Shown: piece by piece, positions 18,968 through 30,227 of the stretch
Position numbering within the stretch: the stretch's first letter is position 1
How the letters are laid out: the number at the start of each line of letters is the position of its first letter
DNA from: Mycolicibacterium bacteremicum
Lineage (GTDB): Bacteria > Actinomycetota > Actinomycetes > Mycobacteriales > Mycobacteriaceae
Length of the DNA: 64,000 bases
NCBI RefSeq assembly: GCF_943913955.1
Contig: NZ_CALUAE010000004.1
Span: forward strand, 1 to 64,000
Direction: 5' to 3'
The notes under the pieces: model-generated
The model's database searches: none
The model's input: only the letters and a program-made list of their open reading frames with translations
Told to the model about the DNA's origin: nothing
Translations under genes and position numbers: made by a program

Positions 18968-21900
18968 GCGCCGTGCAACGCACCCGCACGGAGCTGTCCG
19001 ACTCCGCCGTGGTGTCCCGCTCCTGGGCCATGGCGTTGGCGACGCTGATCAGCAGGCTCACCGGGTTCGCCAGGATGGTGCTGCTGGCGATCATCCTGGG
19101 CGGCCCGCTGCTCAGCGCCTTCTCGGTGGCCAATCAGCTGCCCAACCTGATCGCGGCGCTGGTGCTCGAGGCGACGTTCACCGCCATCTTCGTGCCGGTG
19201 CTGGCACGCGCCGAACGCGAAGATCCCGATGGCGGAGCCGCTTTCATCCGCAAGCTGCTCACCCTGGCCACCCTGCTGCTGCTGCTGGCGACCATCGCCT
19301 CCACCCTGGCCGCGCCACTGCTCACCGACCTGATGCTGGGCTCCGAGCCGCTGGTGAACCGTCCTCTCACGACGGCCTTCGCGTATCTGCTGCTGCCGCA
19401 GATCATCTTCTACGGGCTGTCCTCGGTGTTCATGGCAATCCTGAACACCCGCAACATCTTCGGCCCGCCGGCCTGGGCGCCGGTGGTCAACAACGTGGTG
19501 GCCATCGCCACCATCGCGCTCTATCTGATCGTGCCGGGCGAACTCTCGATCGACCCGGTCCAGATGGGTAACGCCAAACTGCTGGTGCTGGGCATCGGCA
19601 CCACCCTGGGTGTGGTGGCCCAGGCCGCCGTGGTGTTCGTCGCGTTGCGCGCCGAGCGGGTCAGCATGCGCCCGCTGTGGGGCATCGACGACCGGATGAA
19701 GACCTTCGGCATGATGGCGCTGGCGATGGTGCTCTACGTGCTGATCAGCCAGGTCGGGCTGGTCGTCGGTAATCAGATCGCCAGTGCGGCATCGGCATCG
19801 GGGCCGGCCATCTACAACTACACCTGGCTGGTGCTGCAACTACCGTTCGGCATCATCGGCGTGACGGTCCTGACCGTGGTGATGCCGCGGCTGTCGCGCA
19901 ACGCCGCCGCCGACGACGGACCCGCGGTGCTGGCCGACCTGAACCTGGCCACTCGGCTCACCATGCTGACCCTGATCCCGGTGGTCGCGGTGATGACCGT
20001 GGGCGGGCCGGCGATCGGCAGCGCACTGTTCGCCTACGGCAACTTCGGTGACACCGACGCCCGCTATCTCGGTATGGCCATCACCCTGTCGGCGTTCACC
20101 CTGATCCCGTATTCGCTGGTGCTGCTGCAACTCCGGGTGTTCTACGCCCGGCAGCAGCCGTGGACACCGATCGTGTTGATCCTGGTGATCACCGCCGTCA
20201 AGATCGCGGCCTCGGTGGCGGTGCCGCACCTGGTCTCCGACCCCGGCATGGTCGCCGGGTACCTCGGCCTGGCCAACGGTCTGGGCTTCCTGGCCGGGGC
20301 CACCGTCGGCTATGTCGTGCTGCGCGCCAACCTGATCCCGGCCCGCAGCGGCGGCCGCATGATCAGTGTCGACGTCGTGCGCACCATCCTGGTGACCATC
20401 GCCGCCTCCATGCTCGCCGGGCTGGCGGCGCATATCGTCGACCAGCTGCTCGGGCTGGAGGCGCTGACCGAGCACGGCGGCGGTCTGGGATCACTGCTGC
20501 GGCTGTTCGTCATCGGCGTCATCATGGGCCCCATCGTCGGCGCGGTGTTGTGGGCGGCCAAGGTGCCCGACGCGTTGTCGGCCGTGGCCGCGGTGCAGCG
20601 GCGGCTCCGCAGCCGCACGGGGTCGGCCCCGGTGCGCACGGGGCGTCCCGACGGACCTCGACCCGCACCGCCGGTCACGTACCCTGATCAGAGCAATTCG
20701 CATCCGATGCGGCCTCCACGCCCCCCGGCAGCCCGCCGGTACGCACCGCAGGCAGAGATTGCCAGGAGTCACACTCGGAAAGGACCATCGGTGAGCGATA
20801 CCCCCGGCAGCGGGTCCGCGCCAGACGCCGGTAACGGGACCGAGTCCGACTCGGGGGCCACCACCCGGATTCCCCTGCAGGGCAAGGGCGGTACGGATCC
20901 GTCCGCCGCCGGTGCGGAACCGGCGGCCGACCCGGGTCTGACCGCCGCGGACTTCCAGCCCGACACCGGCGGGTTCACCGCCCGGCCGCCCGCCGATTAC
21001 GGCGGCGATCCGTCCCGCGAGCCGCTGGCCTTCGAACCGCCCCGCGAGGGTCCCACCGAGGCCGCCCTCGGCGAGGATCTGCACCTGATCCCCGGCGCGG
21101 CCATCATCGGCGGCCGTTACCGGTTGCTGGTGTCCCACGGCGGCACCGACAAGCTGCGGTTCTGGCACGCCCTGGACACCGCGCTCGATCGCCAGGTGGC
21201 CCTGACCTTCGTCGACCCGGACGGCACGCTGCCCGACAGCGAACTGCAGGACATCCTGGCCAGAACCCAGCGGTTGTCCAAGATCGACAGCCCCGGGCTG
21301 GCCCGCATCATGGACGTCACCCGCGCCGGATCCGGCGGCCTGGTGATCGCGGAGTGGATCCGCGGCGGATCGCTGACCGAGGTCGCCGAGACCGCGCCCT
21401 CCCCGATCGGCGGGGCGCGTGCCGTCCAGTCGTTGGCCGCCGCCGCCGAGATCGCGCACCGGTCCGGTGTCGCACTGTCCATCGACGACCCGGGCCGCAT
21501 CCGGGTCAGCATCGAGGGCGATGTCGCGCTGGCCTTCCCTGCCACGCTGCCCGAGGCCACCCCCGAGGACGATATCCGCGGTGTGGGCGCGGCGCTGTAC
21601 GCCCTACTGGTCAACCGGTGGCCCCTGCCGGTCTCGGGCTCGCGCGGCGGGCTGGAACCGGCCGCGCTCGACGCCGTCGGGCAGCCCGTCGAACCGCAGA
21701 CGGTCAACCCCGACATCCCGTTCCAGATCTCGGCGGCCGCCACCCGCGCGGTGCAGGAGGGCGGCGGTATCCGCAGCGCGCCGACGCTGCTGAACCTGCT
21801 GCAGCAGGCGACGGCGGTGGCCGACCGCACCGAGTACATCGCTCCGCTCGACGAATCACCCGCCGACCGACCCGGCCGGTTCGGCGGCGCCGAGGGCGAC

Positions 21901-22539
21901 CCGGCCTCGGTGGCGCGTCGCCGCAAGGGACTGATCATCGGCCTGACCGTCGGCGGCGCCCTCGTCGTGGTGGTGTTCGTGCTGCTGGCCACCGTGCTGA
22001 GCCGTATCTTCGGTGACGTCGGCGGCGGCCTGGACCGCGACGAGCTCGGCCTGAACAACCCGACGAGTACCACCGCCGAAGCCGACACCGGCACGGTCAA
22101 ACCGGTGCGCGCCACCGTCTACTCCCCGCAGGGTGAGGCCGATGCGCCGGCCGAGGCCGGCCTGGCGATCGACGGCAACCCGGCGACCGCGTGGCCGACC
22201 GACACCTACTCCGATCCGGCGCCGTTCCCCGGGTTCAAGAACGGTGTGGGCCTGATGCTGCAACTACCGCAGCCCACCGAACTCGGATCGGTGACCCTGG
22301 ACGTGTCCAGTGTCGGCACCTCGGTACAGATCCGGGCCTCCGACTCGGCCAACCCGGCATCGCTGGAGGACACCACCGAGCTGACCCCGCCCACCCCGCT
22401 GACCCGGGGGTCCAACACCATCGACATCACCGACGCGCAGTCCACGTCCTATGTGCTGGTGTGGATCTCGACGCTGGGCAACGTGGACGGCAAGAGCCGC
22501 ACCGACATCTCCGAGATCACCCTCAAGACGCGGTCCTGA
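18964..22539 (+). CDS. murJ: MurJ lipid II flippase fused to pseudokinase and extracellular domain
   Basis: A 1191-aa protein. Residues 1-550 are a MviN/MurJ core with 14 or so membrane helices (RLTGFARMVLLAIILG at the N-terminus), which flips lipid II for peptidoglycan synthesis. After a disordered linker, residues about 690-950 resemble a protein-kinase fold without a recognisable catalytic HRD/DFG pair (pseudokinase). One further transmembrane helix near 985-1010 leads to an extracellular galactose-binding-like domain (about 1035-1191). This architecture is that of M. tuberculosis Rv3910, where PknB phosphorylation of the pseudokinase recruits FhaA. Here T in the segment ADRTEYIAPLDE is a candidate phosphosite by position, an inference. 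Confidence 0.94.
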   Translation: MSAVQRTRTELSDSAVVSRSWAMALATLISRLTGFARMVLLAIILGGPLLSAFSVANQLPNLIAALVLEATFTAIFVPVLARAEREDPDGGAAFIRKLLTLATLLLLLATIASTLAAPLLTDLMLGSEPLVNRPLTTAFAYLLLPQIIFYGLSSVFMAILNTRNIFGPPAWAPVVNNVVAIATIALYLIVPGELSIDPVQMGNAKLLVLGIGTTLGVVAQAAVVFVALRAERVSMRPLWGIDDRMKTFGMMALAMVLYVLISQVGLVVGNQIASAASASGPAIYNYTWLVLQLPFGIIGVTVLTVVMPRLSRNAAADDGPAVLADLNLATRLTMLTLIPVVAVMTVGGPAIGSALFAYGNFGDTDARYLGMAITLSAFTLIPYSLVLLQLRVFYARQQPWTPIVLILVITAVKIAASVAVPHLVSDPGMVAGYLGLANGLGFLAGATVGYVVLRANLIPARSGGRMISVDVVRTILVTIAASMLAGLAAHIVDQLLGLEALTEHGGGLGSLLRLFVIGVIMGPIVGAVLWAAKVPDALSAVAAVQRRLRSRTGSAPVRTGRPDGPRPAPPVTYPDQSNSHPMRPPRPPAARRYAPQAEIARSHTRKGPSVSDTPGSGSAPDAGNGTESDSGATTRIPLQGKGGTDPSAAGAEPAADPGLTAADFQPDTGGFTARPPADYGGDPSREPLAFEPPREGPTEAALGEDLHLIPGAAIIGGRYRLLVSHGGTDKLRFWHALDTALDRQVALTFVDPDGTLPDSELQDILARTQRLSKIDSPGLARIMDVTRAGSGGLVIAEWIRGGSLTEVAETAPSPIGGARAVQSLAAAAEIAHRSGVALSIDDPGRIRVSIEGDVALAFPATLPEATPEDDIRGVGAALYALLVNRWPLPVSGSRGGLEPAALDAVGQPVEPQTVNPDIPFQISAAATRAVQEGGGIRSAPTLLNLLQQATAVADRTEYIAPLDESPADRPGRFGGAEGDPASVARRRKGLIIGLTVGGALVVVVFVLLATVLSRIFGDVGGGLDRDELGLNNPTSTTAEADTGTVKPVRATVYSPQGEADAPAEAGLAIDGNPATAWPTDTYSDPAPFPGFKNGVGLMLQLPQPTELGSVTLDVSSVGTSVQIRASDSANPASLEDTTELTPPTPLTRGSNTIDITDAQSTSYVLVWISTLGNVDGKSRTDISEITLKTRS

Positions 22540-22589
22540 GCGCGGTTATCCCCAGGCAAACCGCCCCGTTCGGGCTGGTCAGCGGGGTC

Positions 22590-22607
22590 GCGACAAATGA
22601 GTGTCGC
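22590..22607. promoter_or_regulatory. Inverted repeat upstream of sigM
   Basis: GCGACA-aatgag-TGTCGC, a perfect 6-bp inverted repeat with a 6-nt spacer, centred about 40 nt before the sigM start. Could be an operator; no known consensus is matched. Confidence 0.35.
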
Positions 22608-22627
22608 AGCGGTGCACGCGGCGTCCT

Positions 22628-22633
22628 TAGGGT
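22628..22633 (+). promoter_or_regulatory. Putative -10 (TAGGGT) for leaderless sigM
   Basis: TAGGGT is 6 nt from the GTG at 22640. Confidence 0.4.
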
Positions 22634-22639
22634 TCGGCT

Positions 22640-23200
22640 GTGGGGGAATTCGCCGAGCAGATCCGCACCGATGAACAGTTGCTGGCTGCGCATATCGCCG
22701 GGGACCGGTTCGCGTTCGAGGAACTGTTCCACCGCTACGAGGCGCAGTTGTACCGGCTCGCCCGGATCATCACCCGATGCCCCGACGACGCCCGCGACGC
22801 CCTGCAGGAGGCGATGCTGTCGGCGCACTGCAATGCCACCGGGTTCCGGCGCGACTGCACCGTGAAGAGCTGGTTGCACCGCATCCTGGTCAATGCCTGC
22901 CTGGACCGGCTGCGTCGGTACCGGGCGCGGCCCACCGCCCCGCTGGATCCCTACACCGCCCGGCACGCTCGCGACCCGATCCCGCGCGTGGACACCGCGA
23001 TCGTCGTGGAGAAGGCACTGCTGCGGCTGCCCATCGACCAGCGGGCGGCCGTCGTCGCGGTCGACATGCAGGGTTTCTCGGTCGCCGAGACCGCGCAGCT
23101 GCTCGGGGTCCCGGAGGGCACCATCAAGAGCCGGTGCGCCCGCGGCCGGGCCAAACTCGCCGCCGCGCTGAAACCCCTGCAGGCGCCGGTCGCGCGATGA
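22640..23200 (+). CDS. sigM: ECF RNA polymerase sigma factor SigM
   Basis: A 186-aa ECF sigma factor. Region 2 lies at about residues 30-95 (FEELFHRYEAQLYRLARIITRCPDDARDALQEAMLSA, SWLHRILVNACLDRLRR) and region 4 at about 125-178 (LLRLPIDQRAAVVAVDMQGFSVAETAQLLGVPEGTIKSRCARGRAKL, a helix-turn-helix). Location between murJ and the thioredoxin genes matches sigM of mycobacteria, which controls Esx and surface-lipid genes in M. tuberculosis. The adjacent gene encodes its probable anti-sigma factor. Confidence 0.93.
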   Translation: MGEFAEQIRTDEQLLAAHIAGDRFAFEELFHRYEAQLYRLARIITRCPDDARDALQEAMLSAHCNATGFRRDCTVKSWLHRILVNACLDRLRRYRARPTAPLDPYTARHARDPIPRVDTAIVVEKALLRLPIDQRAAVVAVDMQGFSVAETAQLLGVPEGTIKSRCARGRAKLAAALKPLQAPVAR

Positions 23201-23207
23201 TGGACGG

Positions 23208-23813
23208 GTGCACAGCGAGTCGGACGACGCGACGACCGCCCGGGTCCGCCGCGAACTGGCCGACCTCGCCGAGGCGCCCGCCCCGCCACCGCCACCGGAG
23301 GTGAGCGCCGCCGTCGTCGCCGCGCTGCGCGGCAACCACCGGGTCCTGCCGCCGGTCGGTGCACCCGACCGGCACGCCAGCCGGCCTCGGGCCGGGCGCC
23401 GACCGGGCGTGCTCATCGGCACCCTGGCCGCGGTCGCCGCCGTCGGCATCGGCACCGTCGCACTTTTCTGGCCCCAGCAGACCGCCGCCCCCCGGTTCGG
23501 CGATGGTGGCATCACCGCCGCCCACATCACGGTGCAGCCGCCGGTCACCGCGCCACCGCTACCGGTGCCGGCGCTGCGGGCCCTGCTGAACCGGCCCCCC
23601 GAGCTGGGTGGCATCGCCGACCCAGGGGCGTGCCTGGTGAGCCTGGGCCGGCCCGCCGACACCCCCATCCTGGGTGCCCAGCCGGTCCGCGACGGCGTGC
23701 TGCTGGTGCTGCCCGAACCGGACCCGGCACGCCTGCGCGTCATCGTGGTGGGCCCCGGTTGCCCGGCCGGCTCATCGCCCGCGCGGGCGGACACGGTGCT
23801 GCCGCGCCCCTAA
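23208..23813 (+). CDS. Putative anti-SigM factor, single-pass membrane protein (Rv3912-like)
   Basis: A 201-aa protein with a cytoplasmic N-terminal part (residues 1-62), one transmembrane helix (about 65-88, VLIGTLAAVAAVGIGTVALF) and an extracytoplasmic domain. It starts 8 nt after sigM and its topology is that of an anti-sigma factor; Rv3912 in M. tuberculosis is described as the SigM anti-sigma (RsmA). No ZAS zinc motif HxxxCxxC is visible, so the assignment rests on position and topology. Confidence 0.75.
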   Translation: MHSESDDATTARVRRELADLAEAPAPPPPPEVSAAVVAALRGNHRVLPPVGAPDRHASRPRAGRRPGVLIGTLAAVAAVGIGTVALFWPQQTAAPRFGDGGITAAHITVQPPVTAPPLPVPALRALLNRPPELGGIADPGACLVSLGRPADTPILGAQPVRDGVLLVLPEPDPARLRVIVVGPGCPAGSSPARADTVLPRP

Positions 23814-23823
23814 CATGCAGGCC

Positions 23824-23850
23824 GGGAACAGCCGGGCCTACGCTGATGTT
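23824..23850 (+). promoter_or_regulatory. SigH-type promoter upstream of trxB
   Basis: GGGAACA, then 17 nt, then GTT. This fits the mycobacterial SigH/SigE consensus (GGAAC ... GTT) and lies 45 nt before the trxB ATG. Thioredoxin reductase is a known SigH regulon member in M. tuberculosis, so oxidative-stress induction is likely. Confidence 0.7.
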
Positions 23851-23894
23851 TGAACTCACGCCGCCTTTGCGGCAGAAAGGTCGGGATATCCACG

Positions 23895-24857
23895 ATGTCC
23901 ACCACTTCTGAGGACACGTCCACCATCCACGACGTGATCATCATCGGCTCCGGCCCGGCCGGGTACACCGCAGCGGTGTACACCGCGCGGGCGCAGCTGC
24001 AGCCGCTGGTGTTCGAGGGCATCTCCTTCGGAGGTGCGCTGATGACGACCACCGAGGTCGAGAACTACCCGGGTTTCCGGGAAGGCATCACCGGTCCGAG
24101 CCTGATGGAAGAGATGCGTGAGCAGGCGTTGCGCTTCGGCGCCGACCTGCGCATGGAGGATGTCGACTCCGTCGACCTGAGCGGGCCGATCAAGACCGTC
24201 ACCGTGGGTGACGAGACGCACCGCGCCAAGTCGGTGATCCTCGCCATGGGTGCGGCTGCCCGTCAGCTCGGTGTCCCCGGTGAACAGGAACGCATCGGCC
24301 TCGGGGTGAGCACCTGTGCCACCTGTGACGGCTTCTTCTTCCGTGAGCAGGACATCGCCGTCATCGGCGGCGGTGACTCGGCGATGGAGGAGGCCATCTT
24401 CCTCACCAAGTTCGCGCGCAGCGTCCACCTGATCCACCGGCGCGACGAGTTCCGCGCCTCCAAGATCATGCTGGAGCGCGCCCAGGCCAACGAGAAGATC
24501 ACCTTCCTGACCAACACCGCGGTCGACGAGATCGAGGGCGATCCCAAGGTCACCGGAATTCGCTTGCGCAACACGGTAACCGGCGAGGAATCCAAGCTCG
24601 AGGTGTCCGGTGTGTTCGTCGCCATCGGACACATCCCGCGCTCGGATCTGGTCAAGGGCCAGGTCGATCTGGACGATGACGGTTACGTCAAGGTGATCGG
24701 GCGCACCACCGCGACCTCGCTCGAAGGCGTCTTCGCCGCAGGCGATCTGGTGGACCACACCTATCGCCAGGCCATCACCGCCGCCGGTTCGGGTTGTTCG
24801 GCGGCCATCGACACCGAACGTTGGCTCACCGAATTCCCCGCTCCCACCGAAGATTAG
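23895..24857 (+). CDS. trxB: Thioredoxin reductase
   Basis: A 320-aa FAD- and NADPH-dependent reductase that keeps thioredoxin reduced in the cytoplasm. FAD-binding motif [16 protein letters not shown] is near the N-terminus, the redox-active dithiol CATC lies near residue 138-141 ([11 protein letters not shown]), and the NADPH-binding [10 protein letters not shown] follows. The C-terminal FAD motif [23 protein letters not shown] is intact. It forms an operon with trxA, 11 nt downstream. Confidence 0.97.
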   Translation: MSTTSEDTSTIHDVIIIGSGPAGYTAAVYTARAQLQPLVFEGISFGGALMTTTEVENYPGFREGITGPSLMEEMREQALRFGADLRMEDVDSVDLSGPIKTVTVGDETHRAKSVILAMGAAARQLGVPGEQERIGLGVSTCATCDGFFFREQDIAVIGGGDSAMEEAIFLTKFARSVHLIHRRDEFRASKIMLERAQANEKITFLTNTAVDEIEGDPKVTGIRLRNTVTGEESKLEVSGVFVAIGHIPRSDLVKGQVDLDDDGYVKVIGRTTATSLEGVFAAGDLVDHTYRQAITAAGSGCSAAIDTERWLTEFPAPTED

Positions 24858-24868
24858 GAGAAAGTTCC

Positions 24869-25204
24869 ATGGCTGAGAACTCTGCCACCGTCGCCGTCAC
24901 CGATGATTCCTTCAACCAGGACGTGCTGTCCAGCTCCACCCCGGTGCTGGTCGACTTCTGGGCCACCTGGTGCGGGCCGTGCAAGATGGTCGCCCCGGTG
25001 CTCGAGGAGATCGCCAGCGAGAAGGCCGGTGACCTCAAGGTCGCCAAGATCGACGTGGACGCCAATCCGGCGACCGCGCGGGACTTCCAGGTGGTGTCCA
25101 TCCCGACGCTGATCTTGTTCAAGGACGGTCAGCCGGTCAAACGTATCGTCGGCGCGAAGGGCAAGGCCGCCCTGCTGCGCGAGATCGCCGACGATCTCGG
25201 CTGA
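24869..25204 (+). CDS. trxA: Thioredoxin
   Basis: A 111-aa thioredoxin with the WCGPC active site (DFWATWCGPCKMVAP, cysteines near residues 36 and 39) and the cis-proline loop VVSIPTLILF. It reduces protein disulfides using electrons from the reductase encoded just upstream. A Shine-Dalgarno AGGAGAAAG precedes the ATG; the longer frame lies inside trxB. Confidence 0.97.
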   Translation: MAENSATVAVTDDSFNQDVLSSSTPVLVDFWATWCGPCKMVAPVLEEIASEKAGDLKVAKIDVDANPATARDFQVVSIPTLILFKDGQPVKRIVGAKGKAALLREIADDLG

Positions 25205-25313
25205 TCACGCTTTCGCAGTATCACACGCCGGGGTTTTCCGGATTTTGAGCGTCATCTGAGACAATGCTGTCTGTCCGGACTGCAGCTGCCGTCGATTCGG
25301 GCGGGGGTGCAAT

Positions 25314-26525
25314 ATGTCTGAAAGGCCAGGTATGTCGATACTGCGTCGCGGCGATCGCGGAAGTGCGGTCGTCGAGATCAGGGCGGCGCTCGCTGGTCTG
25401 GGGATGATCGAGCACCCCGACGCCGACCCGACCACCGGCCGCCACGTCGCCGTCGATCTGTTCGACGACGAGCTCGACCACGCGGTGCGCGCCTTCCAGC
25501 AGCACCGCGGCCTGCTGGTCGACGGCATGGTCGGGGAGGCGACGGCGCGTGCCCTGCGGGAGGCGTCCTACCAGCTCGGTGCCCGCACTCTGTCGCACCA
25601 GTTCGGCGCACCGATGTACGGCGACGATGTCGCCACCCTGCAGGCCCGGCTGCAGGATCTCGGTTTCTACACCGGACTGGTCGACGGTCACTTCGGTCTG
25701 CAGACCCACAACGGTCTGATGTTCTTCCAACGCGAGTACGGATTGTTCCCGGACGGGATCTGCGGCCCGGAGACGCTGCGCTCGCTGTACTTCCTGGGTT
25801 CCCGTGTGACGGGCGGTTCCCCGCACGCCATCCGCGAGGAGGAGCTGGTGCGCCGCTCCGGTCCGCGGTTGTCCGGTAAGCGGGTCATCATCGATCCGGG
25901 CCGCGGCGGTGCCGACCTGGGTGCCATCATCCAGGGTCCCGAGGGCCCGATCAGCGAAGCAGACATCCTGTGGGACTTGGCAAGTCGGCTCGAAGGCCGG
26001 ATGACTGCGATCGGGATGGACACCTTCCTGTCGCGGCCCTCCAACCGCAGCCCCTCGGATGCCGAACGGGCCGCGACGGCCAACACCGTCGGCGCGGACC
26101 TGATGATCAGCCTGCGCTGCACCGGCCACGCGAGCGCATCGGCCAGCGGTGTCGCCTCCTTCCATTTCGGCAACTCGCACGGCTCGGTCTCCACGATCGG
26201 ACGCAACCTCGCCGATTTCATCCAGCGGGAACTGGTGGCGCGCACGGGATCTCGTGACTGCCGCGTGCACGGCCGGACCTGGGATCTGCTGCGATTGACC
26301 CGGATGCCCACTGTGCAGGTCGATTTGGGCTATGTCAGCAACCCGCACGATCGGACGATGCTGGCCACGGCGGCGTCCCGGGACGCCATCGCCGAGGGCA
26401 TGCTGGCCGCGGTGAAGCGGCTGTACCTGCTCGGCAAGGACGATCGGCCCACCGGTACGTTCACCTTCGCCGAACTGCTCGCACATGAGCTGTCGGTGGA
26501 AGCCGGCCGCGTCTCCCCCACCTGA
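25314..26525 (+). CDS. cwlM: CwlM, regulator of MurA with amidase_3 fold
   Basis: A 403-aa protein with two peptidoglycan-binding_1 modules (about residues 10-80 and 95-165; FQQHRGLLVDGMVGEATARAL and FYTGLVDGHFGLQTHNGLMFFQREYG) followed by an N-acetylmuramoyl-L-alanine amidase_3 fold (about 185-380, KRVIIDPGRGG, SEADILWDLASRLEGRM). The zinc-site His of active amidases is R in DPGRGG, and no signal peptide is present. This agrees with the published picture of CwlM as a cytoplasmic PknB target that activates MurA rather than a hydrolase. Confidence 0.94.
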   Translation: MSERPGMSILRRGDRGSAVVEIRAALAGLGMIEHPDADPTTGRHVAVDLFDDELDHAVRAFQQHRGLLVDGMVGEATARALREASYQLGARTLSHQFGAPMYGDDVATLQARLQDLGFYTGLVDGHFGLQTHNGLMFFQREYGLFPDGICGPETLRSLYFLGSRVTGGSPHAIREEELVRRSGPRLSGKRVIIDPGRGGADLGAIIQGPEGPISEADILWDLASRLEGRMTAIGMDTFLSRPSNRSPSDAERAATANTVGADLMISLRCTGHASASASGVASFHFGNSHGSVSTIGRNLADFIQRELVARTGSRDCRVHGRTWDLLRLTRMPTVQVDLGYVSNPHDRTMLATAASRDAIAEGMLAAVKRLYLLGKDDRPTGTFTFAELLAHELSVEAGRVSPT

Positions 26526-26548
26526 CCGACCCAGCAGGCCGTTCCCGG

Positions 26549-27295
26549 TCAGCCGAACGCGGCCGCGCCGACCGGCGCCTGCAGTCGCGCGCTCTCCAGC
26601 AGTCGTTCCAGGGCGGCCTCGACATCGGCCTTCCAGCCCAGGCCCTGTTCGAGCTCGAGCCGCAGACGCGGGAAATAGGGATGCGGTGCGACGACCTCGA
26701 ATCCCATCTCGGTGAGGAATTCCGCGGACACGATGCACGTGGCGGCCGAACAGTCGCCCAGTGCCTGGACCACCGCCGCGATCTCGGCAGTCGTGGTGTC
26801 CCCGCACAGTTCGTCGGCGAGTGTGGTGCGGCCGAAGGCCTCCAGGGCGCGGACACCGCGCCGGACCAGATCCCCGACCACGGCGGTCACCAGAGCCCGT
26901 GACATCCGGTCACCATCGTCGGTGGCGTCGACTCCCAATGATGTCAGCAGCACCGCATCGGCACTGACCGGTCCGGTCGGGAATCGGCCGGCGCGCGGTA
27001 CCGCCCCGGGCGGCGCGTAGAACGCATAGCCCAGACACGGTTCCTCGATCATCAACGCGACCCGGTCCGGGTCCTGTTCGCCGGGCACGTCGGCACCGAC
27101 GATCGCGATCTGCGCGCACGAACCCCACTCCAGCATGACCATCGACAGCCACGCCTCTTTTTCGAACTCGGGATCGGCGAGGTGGTCCTCCCCCTGCACC
27201 GTCGACGGGTCGACCTCCCAGAAAACGCACCGCCGCGCATGCTTGGGTAGCTGATCGAACGCCTCGAGCCGAAGCGGGCTGATTCGCGCTGACAC
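26549..27295 (-). CDS. GNAT-like protein (Rv3916c family)
   Basis: A 248-aa protein in the Rv3916c position between cwlM and parB. It shows a GNAT-like layout (VALMIEEPCLGYAFYAPPGAVPRA and a later SAEFLTEMGFEVVAPHPYFPRLRLEL) but the acetyl-CoA P-loop is not crisp. Role and substrate are unknown. Convergent with cwlM, 23 nt apart. Confidence 0.78.
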   Translation of the reverse strand: MSARISPLRLEAFDQLPKHARRCVFWEVDPSTVQGEDHLADPEFEKEAWLSMVMLEWGSCAQIAIVGADVPGEQDPDRVALMIEEPCLGYAFYAPPGAVPRAGRFPTGPVSADAVLLTSLGVDATDDGDRMSRALVTAVVGDLVRRGVRALEAFGRTTLADELCGDTTTAEIAAVVQALGDCSAATCIVSAEFLTEMGFEVVAPHPYFPRLRLELEQGLGWKADVEAALERLLESARLQAPVGAAAFG

Positions 27296-27505
27296 TAGGA
27301 GTCCTCAACCTTCAGTTCTGGAAAGCGCACGGACTTCCAGGATAGGAGAAATGCCGCCGAATGGGTGCCCGGGCTCAAACATGTTGGCACACATACGATC
27401 TCCACATCGGGCCGGCAGCGGGCCCACGCAGGGCCGATCCAGTGTCACAGTGACGTAATTCGCCCTTGTCCCCGGTCATGGAAAAACGCCGCCGAAATGG
27501 CCCAC
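27296..27505. other. Intergenic gap, parB 3' side
   Basis: A 210-nt gap without a convincing reading frame. It should hold the Rv3916c-like gene's promoter and the parB terminator; no strong hairpin or operator was recognised. Confidence 0.4.
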
Positions 27506-28510
27506 TCATTGCTTGGCGGAGTTCATCAGCTCGACGATGCGCTGCAGATCGTCGACCGAACCGAATTCGACGACGATCTTGCCCTTGCGCTTGCCCAGGC
27601 TGACCGTGACCCTGGTATCGAACGCCGTCGACAGCTGCTCGGCGACATCTTGCAGACCGGGCATCTGGATCGGCTTGCGGCGCGGCGCCGGCGGCTCCGT
27701 CGGACCGTTGCGGTTGGCCAGCGTCACAGCCTCCTCGGTCGCGCGGACCGACAATCCCTCGGCCACGATCCGTGCCGCGAGCTCTTCCTGCTTCTCCGGC
27801 CCGCCCTCCAGGGAGAGCAACGCCCGCGCGTGGCCGGCCGAGAGCACACCGGCGGCCACCCTGCGCTGTACCGCGATCGGCAACCGCAGCAGGCGGATCA
27901 TGTTGGAGATCAGCGGGCGCGACCGACCGATCCGTGAGGCGAGTTCGTCATGGGTGACACCGAACTCGTCGAGCAATTGCTGATACGCCGCGGCCTCTTC
28001 CAAGGGGTTCAGCTGAGCGCGATGGATGTTCTCCAGCAGTGCGTCGCGCAGCATGCTGTCGTCGGCGGTCTCTCGGACGATGGCCGGGATCGCGGTCACG
28101 CCTGCCTCCTGGGAGGCCCGCCACCGCCGCTCCCCCATGACCAACTGGTAGCGCGTCGTGCCGTCCGTGGCCGGCAGCGCACGCACCACGATCGGCTGCA
28201 TGACGCCGAACTCCTTGATGGAGTGCACCAGTTCCGACAGCGCCTCCTCATCGAAGACCTGCCGGGGCTGGCGCGGATTCGGGTCGATCAGCGTGGGATC
28301 GATCTCCCGGTACACCGCGCCGAATTCGGTCACCGCGGCGGTCTCGGCGGCCGAGGGGCCCGGTGCCGGCTTGGGCGCACCCCCCATCAAGATGTCGGCG
28401 GCACTGTCCCCGATCCGGGGGGCGCCGAGCGCCTCGCCGTCCGCGGGGCCAGTCGGAATCAACGACGCCAATCCCCGCCCGAGTCCGCTGCGCTTCTTCG
28501 CCTGGTTCAT
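27506..28510 (-). CDS. parB: Chromosome-partitioning protein ParB
   Basis: A 334-aa CTPase and DNA clamp. It starts [19 protein letters not shown] after an AGGAGGGG Shine-Dalgarno. The N-terminal CTP-binding ParB/Srx domain includes [33 protein letters not shown] and the GERRWRA motif; a central HTH ([28 protein letters not shown]) binds parS; the C-terminal dimerisation domain ends with [15 protein letters not shown]. It loads at the parS sites found within the neighbouring genes and spreads to organise the origin. Confidence 0.97.
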   Translation of the reverse strand: MNQAKKRSGLGRGLASLIPTGPADGEALGAPRIGDSAADILMGGAPKPAPGPSAAETAAVTEFGAVYREIDPTLIDPNPRQPRQVFDEEALSELVHSIKEFGVMQPIVVRALPATDGTTRYQLVMGERRWRASQEAGVTAIPAIVRETADDSMLRDALLENIHRAQLNPLEEAAAYQQLLDEFGVTHDELASRIGRSRPLISNMIRLLRLPIAVQRRVAAGVLSAGHARALLSLEGGPEKQEELAARIVAEGLSVRATEEAVTLANRNGPTEPPAPRRKPIQMPGLQDVAEQLSTAFDTRVTVSLGKRKGKIVVEFGSVDDLQRIVELMNSAKQ

Positions 28511-28547
28511 CGGCCCCTCCTCCTGATGTGCTGCTGTGCTGACCGGA

Positions 28548-30169
<1,622 letters not shown>

Positions 30170-30227
30170 TTACGCTCCAGGCCGACGGCCCTGAACTTGT
30201 CGCTCGAACTACATCTGTGTAACTCGC

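Noticed and set aside
25960..26260. CwlM as an active secreted amidase
   Set aside because: No signal peptide, and the zinc-site histidine region reads DPGRGG; the regulatory role described for CwlM fits better.
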